Part shown: positions 17,608 to 26,972 of the stretch, one piece after another
Position numbering within the stretch: position 1 is the stretch's first letter
Layout of the letters: every line of letters begins with the position of its first letter
From: Knufia peltigerae
Taxonomy: Eukaryota > Ascomycota > Eurotiomycetes > Chaetothyriales > Trichomeriaceae
Assembly (NCBI GenBank): GCA_030247855.1
Contig: JAPDRN010000049.1
Coordinates: 62,001-126,000, forward strand
DNA length: 64,000 nt
Direction: 5' to 3'
Position numbers and translations under genes: made by a program
Notes under the pieces: generated by a model
What the model saw: the letters and a program-made list of their open reading frames with translations, nothing else
Databases searched by the model: none
What the model was told of the DNA's origin: nothing

Positions 17608-17628
17608 ACGCCGGGTCATGCCCGGCGC
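17608..17628. repeat. SMAG-like palindrome between convergent genes
   Basis: CGCCGGGTCATGCCCGGCG is a near-perfect short hairpin of the kind found in SMAG repeats but without the GTAG head. It may act as a bidirectional terminator. Confidence 0.45.
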
Positions 17629-17640
17629 TCCCCTCACAAA

Positions 17641-19926
17641 TCAGTCGAAGCGCCAGCGCACGCCCGCATACACGCCGCGGCCTTCGCCCGGCGTGGAGCG
17701 CGCCACGTCCTTGCCGGCATCGTTGTAACCGGGGGTGACGGTGGCGGCGTAATGGCGGTCACCGATGTTGCGCATCTCCGCCCACAGCTGCCAGCGGCCG
17801 CCCGGTGCGTCGTAACCGATGCGGCTGCCGAAGATGACGTGGCTGTCGGCCCAGTAGCTGTTGGCGTAGTCCACCGCGATGCGCGAGGCGTACTCGGTGT
17901 TCAGTGCGGCATACAGACCCGAGGCGTGGTCGAAGCGAAGTTCGGCCTGGTACGCATGGCGCGGCAGACCCGGCAGGCGGTTGCTGCCGAAGCGCGTGTC
18001 ATGGCGATAGCGGAAGTCGCTGAAGGTATAGGCCTGGCGCAGTGACAAACGGCCCGGTGCGCCCTGCCACACGGTGCTGTCCAGTCCGGCCTCGATGCCA
18101 CGGTGCACGGTGGGGCTGGCGTTGTTCTCGGCGATGAACAGGTTCGGCACCGGCTGCAGTTCCACGCTCAGCAGCTCGTGGTTTACGTGCGCGTAGTAGC
18201 CGGTCAGTTCCCAGCGGCCAAGCGCGGCGTCGCCGCGTGCACCGAGTTCCAACGTGGTCGCGGTCTGGTTCTGCATCGGCACCGGCGCGCGCTGGCGGCC
18301 AGTCGACGGACCATTGCCCGCGCCGAAGTACTGGTTCGAGCCCCAGATCATCGACCACGGATGAGGCGCTTCCACCGAACGGCTGAGGTTGCCGAACCAC
18401 TGCGTCTGCGGCGTCTGCTGCCAAGTGAAGCCCAGCCGCGGCGCGTAGTCCCAATCGTGCTCGCGCAGGCGGCCACCACTGCTCGGCCAGGTGACCTGCA
18501 CATCGCGGCGGGTGTTGATCAGCGCAATGCCGGTCTGCACGCGCAGGCGCTCATTCACGGCCAGATTGTTGCCGATGTGCAGCGTGCTGTCGGTGCCGTG
18601 GTGGCGGAAGTCGCGCGTGCGGGTACCGGCGGCGTAGCCGTTGCTGGCAAAGCGCAGCGACTCGCGCACATCCGCATCCAGGTCGTGGGTAACGCGCATG
18701 CCGATGGTGGTCTCGCTGTCCAGGTCGAACAGCGTATGCCGGCGGCGGTAGTCCAGCGTGGCGTTGAGGTTGGCGTAGTCCAGCTGCTGGCGGTACAGGC
18801 TTTCGTTCAAGTCCATCGGATACTTGTGATAGACCAGCCCGGCCTGTAGCGATGAGTCTTCGTCGATCTGCAGGGTAGTGACGTTGCCCACCCAGGTGCT
18901 GCCCGGTTGAGGACGGCGTGCATCGATGGCCAGGTTGGCCGGATTCGCTGCGCGCGGATCGTTGCGGATCTGCTCGCGGGTCAGCCGGCCGGGCGTTTCG
19001 TGGTTGGTTTCGCGGTAGCGCACGAAGAAGCGGGTCTGCAGATCGGGGGTGATCTGCCAGCCGACGTTGGCCATTGCGCCCTTGCCATCGCCAGATGCAT
19101 GCCGCTGATAGCCGTCGAATTCGGTATCGGTATAGGCCAGGAAGTAATCGACATCGCCGCTGACGCCGCCCCAGCTGATCCCGCGCTTCTGGTAGCCGCG
19201 GCTGCCGGCTTCGTAGTGCAGCTGCACGCCAGCCGAGTCGCGGCCACTGCGACTGACGTAGTCGATGGCACCGCCGAGCGCCAGCGCGCCGCGCTCGAAA
19301 CCGTTGGCCCCGCGCAGCACTTCCACGCGTGAAAGCCACAGCGGTTCCAGCAGCTCGTACGGCGTGCCGCCAGGGCCGGTCAACGGCAGCCCGTCGATCG
19401 ACACGGCGATGCCGGAGGCATGTGCGCCCGGGCCACGGTTGATGCCGGAGCCGCGGATCGACACCTTGGTACCTTCGTTGCCCGGTGATTGCGCGCTGAT
19501 GCCCGGCTGGTAGGCCAGCACGTCGGCGCTGCTGGACAAGCGGCTGTCCGCTTTGGCCACGTCGATCACGTTGCTGGCGCCCGGCACGCGCTTCAGCGCC
19601 TCGCGCGCCTGGGCGCTGGCATCGGCGNNNNNNNNNNNNNNNNNNNNNNNNNNNNNNNNNNNNNNNNNNNNNNNNNNNNNNNNNNNNNNNNNNNNNNNNN
19701 NNNNNNNNNNNNNNNNNNNNNNGTCCGCTTTGGCCACGTCGATCACGTTGCTGGCGCCCGGCACGCGCTTCAGCGCCTCGCGCGCCTGGGCGCTGGCATC
19801 GGCGGCAGTGACCTGCACCGCATCAAGGGTGGTGGCCTGTGGCGCGGCGTGGGCGGTGGTGGCGAGGCCAAGCATGACGGCCAGCGACTGCGGGCAGAGA
19901 GTGGGGCGATACGGCAGGAAGGGCAT
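17641..19926 (-). CDS. TonB-dependent outer membrane receptor (interrupted by an assembly gap)
   Basis: An outer-membrane receptor of about 702 residues if the assembly duplication is collapsed (761 as written). It has a signal peptide (residues 1-27), a plug domain (VSIRGSGINRGPG, LSRVEVLRGANGFERGALALGG) and a beta-barrel ending in YAGVRWRFD. The plug segment around residues 41-99 is corrupted: 95 N bases are flanked by two identical 82-bp copies. The total insertion (177 bp) is a multiple of three, so the frame survives. The ligand is unknown; no ferrisiderophore-specific feature or Fur box was found upstream. Confidence 0.85.
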   Translation of the reverse strand: MPFLPYRPTLCPQSLAVMLGLATTAHAAPQATTLDAVQVTAADASAQAREALKRVPGASNVIDVAKADXXXXXXXXXXXXXXXXXXXXXXXXXXXXXXXXADASAQAREALKRVPGASNVIDVAKADSRLSSSADVLAYQPGISAQSPGNEGTKVSIRGSGINRGPGAHASGIAVSIDGLPLTGPGGTPYELLEPLWLSRVEVLRGANGFERGALALGGAIDYVSRSGRDSAGVQLHYEAGSRGYQKRGISWGGVSGDVDYFLAYTDTEFDGYQRHASGDGKGAMANVGWQITPDLQTRFFVRYRETNHETPGRLTREQIRNDPRAANPANLAIDARRPQPGSTWVGNVTTLQIDEDSSLQAGLVYHKYPMDLNESLYRQQLDYANLNATLDYRRRHTLFDLDSETTIGMRVTHDLDADVRESLRFASNGYAAGTRTRDFRHHGTDSTLHIGNNLAVNERLRVQTGIALINTRRDVQVTWPSSGGRLREHDWDYAPRLGFTWQQTPQTQWFGNLSRSVEAPHPWSMIWGSNQYFGAGNGPSTGRQRAPVPMQNQTATTLELGARGDAALGRWELTGYYAHVNHELLSVELQPVPNLFIAENNASPTVHRGIEAGLDSTVWQGAPGRLSLRQAYTFSDFRYRHDTRFGSNRLPGLPRHAYQAELRFDHASGLYAALNTEYASRIAVDYANSYWADSHVIFGSRIGYDAPGGRWQLWAEMRNIGDRHYAATVTPGYNDAGKDVARSTPGEGRGVYAGVRWRFD
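19546..19804. repeat. 82-bp direct repeat flanking an N gap (probable assembly artefact)
   Basis: Positions 19546-19627 and 19723-19804 are identical over 82 bases and flank the run of N. This is the signature of two contig ends that overlap but were scaffolded instead of merged. Confidence 0.9.
19628..19722. other. Assembly gap, 95 N
   Basis: Undetermined bases inside the TonB-dependent receptor gene. The gap length is a scaffolder's estimate, not a measurement. Confidence 0.98.
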
Positions 19927-20041
19927 GCGGACAGTCTGTAAACCAAAAAACAGGCGCGCAAGTTAACAGGTCGGGTGCGGTACGTCACCCACCGGGTGCG
20001 TATGGGCTCGCCCGATGCATGGCCTGGATCCACAGAAGAAT

Positions 20042-21478
20042 CTACGGCGAGGGTTTCGCCAGCCCCTTCGACTTTGCATACAGCCGATCAGCGGTCTCCT
20101 GCTCGCCCAGCGCTGCATGGCATTCGGCCAGGCTGTCCCAGGCATTGGCCGAGGTCGGATACAGCGCGGTGTTGAGGGTGAAGACCTTCAGTGCGGGGCG
20201 ATCACCCAGATTGTTGCGGATCGCGTAGCCGGTTCCGTTGATGGCCAGCTCCAGCTCGTTGGAAGCAATGCCACTGCTTGTGCGCAGCCATTCACGCAGG
20301 GCGCTTTCGCTACCGCTGTCGCTGCTCATGGCGTAGCCGATCAAGCGTTCGGCCAGTGCCGCACGCGGAAACTCGCCCGGCGCGGCCACTGCCATCGTGC
20401 TGTCCACCAGCGTGCTCGACCAGACATTGCGGGCGCTGCCATTGGTCAGGTACACGAAGACCCAGTAGCCGCTGGCCAGCGTGCCCTTGTAGGCCAGCCG
20501 CGCCCGCACGCGGGTGCCGCCGTCGTGACCGACCTGGGTGTAGCCGTCGCTGCGGGTGGTATCCCAACCGGTAGAGAAAAAGTTGCTGCCGCCATCGGTC
20601 AATTTTTGTGGCTGCCACAGCGTTTCGAGTGTTGCCGTACGCACCAGCTTGCCGGTTGCCAGCGCCTGCAGGAAACGGTTCATGTCGCCCACGGTGGTCT
20701 GCAGATCGGCATGGCCCCAGCCGTAGTTCGGCCAGGGATCTTCGTTGGCCTGCTGCAGTTGCCCCTCCTTGCCGATGTAAGGCACTGCCGCGCGCTGCGC
20801 CGGCACGCTGGCCGCGCCCCATGAGGTACTGCGCATCTTCAGTGGTTGCAGGATGCGTTCGCGCGCGATGGCCGGATAGGGCTTGCGGTAATGCGTTTCC
20901 AGCAACGCGGTGAGCACCAGGTAGTTGGCCTGCGTGTACTGCACGCGGTTGCCGGTGGTGAACTGCATCGGCGCCGAGCCAGCGACCTTCAGTGCGGCGG
21001 TAAGGTCCGGCGCTACGCCGGTGTAGCCCTTGCTTATCCAGCGGTTGTCCACGCGGTCGTAGTACTCGCCGATGCCCGAACTGTGGTTGAGAAAGTCACG
21101 CACGTGGACGGCCTGCCATGCGGGTGGCAGGTCCGGCACATAACGGCTGGCCGGTGCATCAAGATCCACCTTGCCCTGGTCCACCAGCTGCATCACCAGC
21201 GTGCTGGTCAGCAGCTTGGCCATCGACTGCGCGGCGAAGATGGAATCGACGGTGGCTGGTGCATGGGTGACTGGATCGCGCTCGCCGCTGGCGCCTTGGT
21301 ACAGCACTTTGCCGTTGTGGGCGACCAGCACCGACTGGCCGGCAATGCCGTAGCGCTCGCGGTTGGCCTGCAGCTGGGTATCGAGCAGGGAAGAGAGGCC
21401 AGTGGGGATGTCTCGCGCTGAAACTGGCGGAGCGGCAAACAGGGCACAGAGCAATGCGGCGGCAAGGGTGCGGTACAT
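20042..21478 (-). CDS. Serine hydrolase, beta-lactamase/class C family with C-terminal extension
   Basis: A 478-residue exported enzyme. The signal peptide ends near residue 21 (PPVSA). SxxK (SMAK, in AAQSMAKLL) and a YTQANY motif mark the active site; GHDGGTRV replaces KTG. After about residue 350 an extra domain follows that ends in a TPR-like hairpin (NAWDSLAECHAALGEQETADRLYAKS). This layout is common in D-aminopeptidase/esterase-like relatives that are not beta-lactamases. It is the second member of this family in the window after the truncated one at position 1. Substrate unknown. Confidence 0.9.
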   Translation of the reverse strand: MYRTLAAALLCALFAAPPVSARDIPTGLSSLLDTQLQANRERYGIAGQSVLVAHNGKVLYQGASGERDPVTHAPATVDSIFAAQSMAKLLTSTLVMQLVDQGKVDLDAPASRYVPDLPPAWQAVHVRDFLNHSSGIGEYYDRVDNRWISKGYTGVAPDLTAALKVAGSAPMQFTTGNRVQYTQANYLVLTALLETHYRKPYPAIARERILQPLKMRSTSWGAASVPAQRAAVPYIGKEGQLQQANEDPWPNYGWGHADLQTTVGDMNRFLQALATGKLVRTATLETLWQPQKLTDGGSNFFSTGWDTTRSDGYTQVGHDGGTRVRARLAYKGTLASGYWVFVYLTNGSARNVWSSTLVDSTMAVAAPGEFPRAALAERLIGYAMSSDSGSESALREWLRTSSGIASNELELAINGTGYAIRNNLGDRPALKVFTLNTALYPTSANAWDSLAECHAALGEQETADRLYAKSKGLAKPSP

Positions 21479-21543
21479 CGCGGTGATCCGTCAGCGGCGA
21501 TGGCGCATGTTGATCACGGCGGGGGATAGGGTCAAGCCAGGAG

Positions 21544-21616
21544 GGTTGTGCCGACCAAGGTCGGCATCCACCAGAGCGATAGCCATCAGGAAGAGCCGGC
21601 CAGCGGCCGGCACTAC
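21544..21616. repeat. Pair of inverted SMAG-type repeats
   Basis: A forward palindrome (TGCCGACCAAGGTCGGCA at 21549-21566, preceded by GTTG) and a reverse one ending CACTAC at 21616 (GTAG head on the minus strand, core GCCGGCCAGCGGCCGGC) face each other downstream of hutU. GTAG-headed hairpins are typical of S. maltophilia. Confidence 0.75.
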
Positions 21617-21628
21617 CCGGGTGCTGGG

Positions 21629-22066
21629 TCAGCCGAGGATTCCCGGCAGATCCAGCCCCTTCTCTTTCGCGCACTCAATGGCGATCTCATAGCCCGCATC
21701 GGCATGGCGCATCACGCCTGTTGCCGGGTCGTTCCACAGCACGCGTGCAATCCGCTTGGCTGCCGCTTCGGTGCCATCGCAGACGATCACCATGCCGGCG
21801 TGCTGCGAGAAGCCCATGCCGACGCCGCCGCCATGGTGCAGCGACACCCAGGTCGCGCCACTGGCGGTGTTGAGCAGTGCATTGAGCAGCGGCCAGTCGG
21901 ACACTGCATCGGAGCCGTCGGCCATCGCTTCGGTTTCGCGGTTCGGCGAGGCCACGCTGCCGCTGTCCAGATGGTCGCGACCGATCACCACGGGTGCTTT
22001 CAGTTCACCATTGGCGACCATCTCGTTGAAGGCCAGGCCCAGCCGATCGCGGTCGCCCAGGCCGAC

Positions 22067-22098
<32 letters not shown>

Positions 22099-23296
22099 TG
22101 ATCTTCTCGGCGGCCATGTCCAGCCAGCGGTGCAGGTGCGGGTTGTCCGGAATCAGCTCCTTCACCTTCGCATCGGTCTTGGCGATGTCTTCCGGGTCGC
22201 CGCTCAGCGCTGCCCAACGGAACGGGCCGATGCCACGGCAGAACAGCGGGCGGATGTAGGCCGGCACGAAGCCCGGGAAATCGAACGCGTTCTCGACACC
22301 TTCTTCCAGCGCCATCTGCCGCAGGTTGTTGCCGTAGTCCACGGTCGGCACGCCCAGTGAGTGGAAGCCGAGCATGGCTCGGATGTGGTTGGCCATCGAC
22401 GCACGCGCGGCCTTCTCCACTTCCTTCGGTGCGGTTGCACGCTTGGCATCCCATTCTTCCACCGTCCAGTCTTGCGGCAGGTAGCCGTTGACCGGGTCGT
22501 GCGCGGAGGTCTGGTCGGTCAGCAGGTCCGGCTTCACGCCGCGTATCAGCAGTTCGTCCAGCACGTCGGCGACATTGCCGAGCAGGCCGACCGACAGCGG
22601 TTTCTTGGCGGTGCACGATTCTTCGATCAGGCGCAGGGCCTCATCCAGATCGTCGGTCCAGGTATCCAGGTAGCCGGTACGCAGGCGCATTTCGATGCTG
22701 CTCTTGCGGCATTCCACCGCCAGGCACGAGGCGCCGGCCATCACGGCGGCCAGCGGCTGCGCGCCGCCCATGCCACCCAGCCCGCCGGTGAACAGCCACT
22801 TGCCGGCCAGGCTGCCGTTGTAGTGCTGGCGGCCCATTTCCACGAAGGTTTCGTAGGTGCCCTGCACGATGCCCTGTGCGCCGATGTAGATCCAGCTGCC
22901 GGCGGTCATCTGGCCGTACATCGCCAGGCCCTTCTTATCCAGTTCGTTGAAGTGGTCCCAGTTGGCCCAGCGCGGCACCAGGTTGGAATTGGCGATCAGC
23001 ACGCGCGGTGCATCGGCATGGGTACGGAACACACCCACCGGCTTGCCGGACTGCACCAGCAGGGTCTGGTCGTCGTCCAGGCGTTTGAGGGTTTCGACAA
23101 TGGCATCGAAGCTCTCCCAATCGCGTGCGGCACGGCCGATGCCGCCGTACACCACCAGCTCCTGCGGCCGCTCGGCCACGTCCGGGTGCAGGTTGTTCAT
23201 CAGCATGCGCAGCGGCGCTTCGGTCAGCCAGCTCTTTGCGGTGAGCGTGCTGCCGGTCGGGGCGGCGATGGTGCGGGACGGGTCGTTGCGGGTCAT
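21629..23296 (-). CDS. hutU: Urocanate hydratase
   Basis: A 555-residue urocanase (EC 4.2.1.49), which converts urocanate to imidazolone propionate in histidine degradation. The NAD-binding GGLGGMGGAQ and the active-site cysteine in PLFCRGIGP are present, and length matches the family (about 555). It is the last gene of a minus-strand operon hutI-hutH-hutG-hutU in which successive genes overlap by 4 bp. It ends just before a SMAG pair that may stabilise or terminate the message. Confidence 0.98.
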
Positions 23297-24147
23297 GCGG
23301 CGCTCCGGTTCGTAGCGAATTCAAGGCAGGCGTTGAGCACCTGCGCCAGGGTGTGGCGCAGCGGTGCAGCGTGGTCGGGGTCGAGCGGGGTGGGCCAGCT
23401 GTGCTCGTCCACCTGGTCGGGTAGCGGTTCGTGCATGTAGCCGCGGCAAGCCAGTTCCATCTGCAGGCTGTGCACGCCACCGGCAATGCTGCTGTAGTGG
23501 CGGGTGATCCAGCCGCCCTTGAAGCGGCCGTTGCGCACGTGGCTCATGCCGCTGAGCGCCAGCAGGTTCTCCACCACATCGCTCAGCGCGTTGTCGCAGG
23601 AGGTGTCCGGTGCACCGGACGGCCCGGCGGTGCCGAGGTTGAACTGCGGCAGCTCGCCATCGAACAAGTGCGGGATGTGCGAGCGGATCGAATGCGCGTC
23701 GTACACCACCACGGCGCCGTGGCGTGCACGCAGACGTGCGATCTGCATGGCCAGTGCGTTGTGGTACGGCGCGAAATAGGTGTCGCGACGGCGGGCAATC
23801 TCGGCGTCGTCCGGCTCGCGACCCGCGTGGTACAGCGGCTGATTGTCGAAGGTGGTCAGCGGGCACAGGCCGGTGGTGTTCTGGCCCGGGTACAGCGACA
23901 CGCCGCTGGGATCGCGGTTGAGATCGATCACCGAGCGCGAGATGGCCGAGCGCACGGTGGTCGCACCCATGCCGCGTGCGAAGTCGTACAGTTCATGCAC
24001 CCACCAGTCTGCATCGCGACGCGCCAACCAGGGCGAGTGGAAGTCGCCTATCAGGTCATGCGGCAGTTCGCTGCCGGTGTGCGGGAAGCTGACGAGCAGC
24101 GGCGCATCGCCCTCGTGCACGGTCAGCCAATCGGGATGGCCGCTCAT
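23293..24147 (-). CDS. hutG: N-formylglutamate deformylase
   Basis: A 284-residue N-formylglutamate amidohydrolase (EC 3.5.1.68), which releases glutamate and formate. Family signatures include the N-terminal LLVSFPHTGSELP, VIDLNRDPSG and VVYDAHSIRSHIP. It belongs to the five-step route and is partnered by hutF (formimidoylglutamate deiminase) across the divergent promoter. The gene overlaps hutU by 4 bp at its end and hutH by 4 bp at its start, so translation is coupled. Confidence 0.96.
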   Translation of the reverse strand: MSGHPDWLTVHEGDAPLLVSFPHTGSELPHDLIGDFHSPWLARRDADWWVHELYDFARGMGATTVRSAISRSVIDLNRDPSGVSLYPGQNTTGLCPLTTFDNQPLYHAGREPDDAEIARRRDTYFAPYHNALAMQIARLRARHGAVVVYDAHSIRSHIPHLFDGELPQFNLGTAGPSGAPDTSCDNALSDVVENLLALSGMSHVRNGRFKGGWITRHYSSIAGGVHSLQMELACRGYMHEPLPDQVDEHSWPTPLDPDHAAPLRHTLAQVLNACLEFATNRSAA

Positions 24148-25685
24148 GCCTGCGGTTCCACCGTGGGCAGCAGCTCGGCCAGGCCCTTGGCCAGCGCGCC
24201 GCTGCGAACCAGATCGGTCGCGATCACCATGTCCGGGTGGAAATAGCGATCGTCCTGCAGCATCGGCACCTGTGCACGAAGCGTGGCGCGTACGTTCTCC
24301 AGCGCGACGCTGGAACGAAGCGGTGCATGGAAGTCACAGCCCTGCGCGGCGGCCAGCAGTTCGATGCCGATCACGTTGGCCGCGTTCTCGGCCATCTGCA
24401 TCAGGCGGCGTGCACCGTGCGCGGCCATCGACACGTGGTCTTCCTGGTTGGCCGAGGTGGGAATCGAATCGACGCTGGCCGGGTAGGCGCGCTGTTTGTT
24501 CTCCGAGACCAGCGCAGCGGCGGTCACCTGCGGAATCATGAAGCCGGAATTCAAACCCGGGCGCGGGGTCAGGAACGCCGGCAGGCCGGACAGCGCAGGG
24601 TCGACCAGCATCGCCAGGCGGCGCTCGCTGATCGAACCGATCTCGCATACCGCCATCGCCAGCATGTCGGCGGCGAAGGCCACCGGCTCGGCATGGAAGT
24701 TGCCGCCGGACAGCGCCTCACCGGTTTCGGTGAACACCAGCGGATTGTCGGACACGCCGTTGGCTTCGATTTCCAGCGTGGTCGCGGCCTGGCGCAGGAT
24801 GTCCAGCGCCGCGCCCATCACCTGCGGCTGGCAGCGCAGGCAGTACGGATCCTGCACGCGCACGTCGTTGTCGCGGTGCGATTCGCGGATTCCCGAGTCC
24901 TGCATCAGCGTACGCAGGGTAGCAGCGGTGGCGATCTGCCCGCGCTGGCCGCGAAGGGCATGGATGCGCGGATCGAACGGCGTGTCCGAGCCCTTGGCCG
25001 CTTCCACCGACAGTGCTCCGGTGACCAGCGCGGCCTGGAACACGGTTTCGATCTCGAACAGGCCGGCCAGTGCGTACGCGGTGGAGAACTGGGTGCCGTT
25101 GAGCAGGGCCAGGCCTTCCTTCGCGCCCAGTTCCACCGGCTGCAGGCCGGCGCGTGCCAGTGCGTCCACGGCGGGCAGGCGTTCATCGCCGACGAAGGCC
25201 TCGCCGACGCCGATCATCACGCTGGCCAGGTGCGAGAGCGGCGCCAGATCGCCCGAGGCACCGACCGAGCCCTGCGCCGGTACCACCGGCAGCACGCCCT
25301 TCACCAGCATTGCTTCCAGCAGCAGCAGCGTTTCCTCGCGCACGCCGGAAGCACCCTGGGCCAGGCTGACCAGCTTCAACGCCATCATCAGCCGCACCAC
25401 ATTCGCCGGCATCGGCTCGCCCACGCCCGCGGCATGCGAGAGCACGATGTTCCGCTGCAGGGTGGCCAGGTCCTCGCGTTCGATGCGCACGCTGGCCAGC
25501 TTGCCGAAACCGGTGTTGATGCCATACACCGGTGCGCCCTTGGCGACGATGGCAGCCACCGTTGCGGCACTGGCACGCACCGCCGGCAACGCGGCCGGGT
25601 CAAGCGACAGCGGCGCACCGCGATACGCCTGCCGCCACTGGGCGAGGGTGACATGGCCGGGGCGAAGAACCAGGGTGTTGCTCAT
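24144..25685 (-). CDS. hutH: Histidine ammonia-lyase
   Basis: A 513-residue histidase (EC 4.3.1.3), which deaminates L-histidine to urocanate. The Ala-Ser-Gly tripeptide that cyclises to the MIO cofactor is seen in SVGASGDLAPLSH, with GTQFSTAYAL and the C-terminal NQEDHVSM also typical. Overlaps by 4 bp with hutI and with hutG place it within one operon. Confidence 0.98.
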   Translation of the reverse strand: MSNTLVLRPGHVTLAQWRQAYRGAPLSLDPAALPAVRASAATVAAIVAKGAPVYGINTGFGKLASVRIEREDLATLQRNIVLSHAAGVGEPMPANVVRLMMALKLVSLAQGASGVREETLLLLEAMLVKGVLPVVPAQGSVGASGDLAPLSHLASVMIGVGEAFVGDERLPAVDALARAGLQPVELGAKEGLALLNGTQFSTAYALAGLFEIETVFQAALVTGALSVEAAKGSDTPFDPRIHALRGQRGQIATAATLRTLMQDSGIRESHRDNDVRVQDPYCLRCQPQVMGAALDILRQAATTLEIEANGVSDNPLVFTETGEALSGGNFHAEPVAFAADMLAMAVCEIGSISERRLAMLVDPALSGLPAFLTPRPGLNSGFMIPQVTAAALVSENKQRAYPASVDSIPTSANQEDHVSMAAHGARRLMQMAENAANVIGIELLAAAQGCDFHAPLRSSVALENVRATLRAQVPMLQDDRYFHPDMVIATDLVRSGALAKGLAELLPTVEPQA

Positions 25686-26905
25686 GTGTTGCTCCAGGAG
25701 GCAGGCAGGTCGGGCTGTCCGCGCACTACGCGCGCGTGCAGCGGGTTGAATCCAATGCGATAGACCAGGTCGGCGGGGGCGTCGATGTCCCAGATCGCCA
25801 GGTCGCAGTCCATGCCGACGGACAGGCGGCCGATGCGCTCGCCATGGCCCAGCGCACGCGCCGCTTCACGAGTGAAGCCAGCGATGCATTCGTCCACGGT
25901 CAGGCGGAACAGGGTGGCGCCCATGTTCATCGCCAGCAGCGGGCTGGTCAGCGGCGAGGTGCCCGGGTTGCTGTCGGTGGCCAGCGCCAACGGTACGCCG
26001 GCCGCGCGCAGCGCAGCGATCGGCGGCAGGGTGGTATCGCGGGTGAAATAGAACGCGCCGGGCAGCAGCACGGCGACGGTACCGGCGGCGGCCATCGCGG
26101 CGATGCCGGCGTCGTCCAGGTGTTCGATATGGTCGGCCGACAGCGCACCGAAACCGGCCGCCAGTTCGGCGCCATGCTGGTTGCTCAGTTGTTCGGCATG
26201 GATCTTGATCGCCAGCCCATGCGCACGCGCAGCGTCGAATACCTGACGGGCCTGCGCCGGCGAGAACGCGATGTTCTCGCAGAAGATGTCCACGGCCTCG
26301 GCCAGGCCTTCTGCAGCGATGGCCGGAATCATCACCTCGCACACCTCATCGGTGTATTCCTGCGCCTGGCGACCGGGCGGCACCGCGTGCGCACCGAGAA
26401 AGGTCGGCACCACGTTCACCCGGCATTCCTCGCCCAGCGCGCGGGCCACCTGCAGCTGCTTGCGCTCGTCCTGCAGGGTCAGGCCGTAGCCGGATTTGAT
26501 CTCGATGGTGGTCACGCCTTCGGCACGCATCGCCAGCAGGCGAGGGCGACTCTCATGTGCCAGCTGCTCTGGTGAGGCGGCGCGGGTAGCGCGCACGGTA
26601 GACACGATACCGCCACCGGCACGGGCGATCTCGGCATAGCTCACGCCCTGCAGGCGCTGCTCGAATTCGTTGGCGCGGTTGCCGGCGTAGACCAGGTGGG
26701 TGTGGCAGTCGATCAGCCCCGGTGAGACCCAGCGGCCTTCGCCGTCGATGCGGGTGGTCGGCTGCAGATGGGCATCGCTGCCGGCGGGGCCGACATGCAC
26801 GATGCGGCCATCGGTGGCGGCCAGTACTGCATCGCGAAGGACACCCAGCCCCTCGCCATCGAGGGTCATCAGGTGGACGTTGGACCAGAGGGTATCGACG
26901 TGCAT
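25682..26905 (-). CDS. hutI: Imidazolonepropionase
   Basis: A 407-residue amidohydrolase (EC 3.5.2.7). It carries the metal-binding PGLIDCHTHLVYAG, a Lys/His site region (TTIEIKSGYGL) and LATDSNPGTSP near the C-terminus. It opens imidazolone propionate to formimidoylglutamate. The ATG at 26905 is preferred; a GTG three codons upstream (26914) is also in frame and neither has a strong ribosome site. It is the first gene of the minus-strand hut operon, divergent from hutF with a 67-bp spacer that holds a HutC-like operator. Confidence 0.96.
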   Translation of the reverse strand: MHVDTLWSNVHLMTLDGEGLGVLRDAVLAATDGRIVHVGPAGSDAHLQPTTRIDGEGRWVSPGLIDCHTHLVYAGNRANEFEQRLQGVSYAEIARAGGGIVSTVRATRAASPEQLAHESRPRLLAMRAEGVTTIEIKSGYGLTLQDERKQLQVARALGEECRVNVVPTFLGAHAVPPGRQAQEYTDEVCEVMIPAIAAEGLAEAVDIFCENIAFSPAQARQVFDAARAHGLAIKIHAEQLSNQHGAELAAGFGALSADHIEHLDDAGIAAMAAAGTVAVLLPGAFYFTRDTTLPPIAALRAAGVPLALATDSNPGTSPLTSPLLAMNMGATLFRLTVDECIAGFTREAARALGHGERIGRLSVGMDCDLAIWDIDAPADLVYRIGFNPLHARVVRGQPDLPASWSNT

Positions 26906-26932
26906 GGCATCCACAACGCGGCTGTGCTTATA

Positions 26933-26942
26933 TGTCTATACA
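26933..26942. promoter_or_regulatory. HutC operator candidate
   Basis: TGTCTATACA (its complement reads TGTATAGACA) lies midway in the hutI-hutF spacer, within a wider imperfect AT-rich palindrome. It matches the kind of site recognised by HutC repressors in gamma-proteobacteria and could control both directions. Confidence 0.7.
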
Positions 26943-26972
26943 ATATAGGCGTCCAATTCGGGTTGTCCAGCC

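Noticed and set aside
19546..19804. Real duplication of the receptor's N-terminal segment
   Set aside because: Perfect identity of both copies up to the N run points to overlapping contig ends.
24237..25763. 508-codon open frame antisense to hutH
   Set aside because: It mirrors histidase codons and has no domain-like features.
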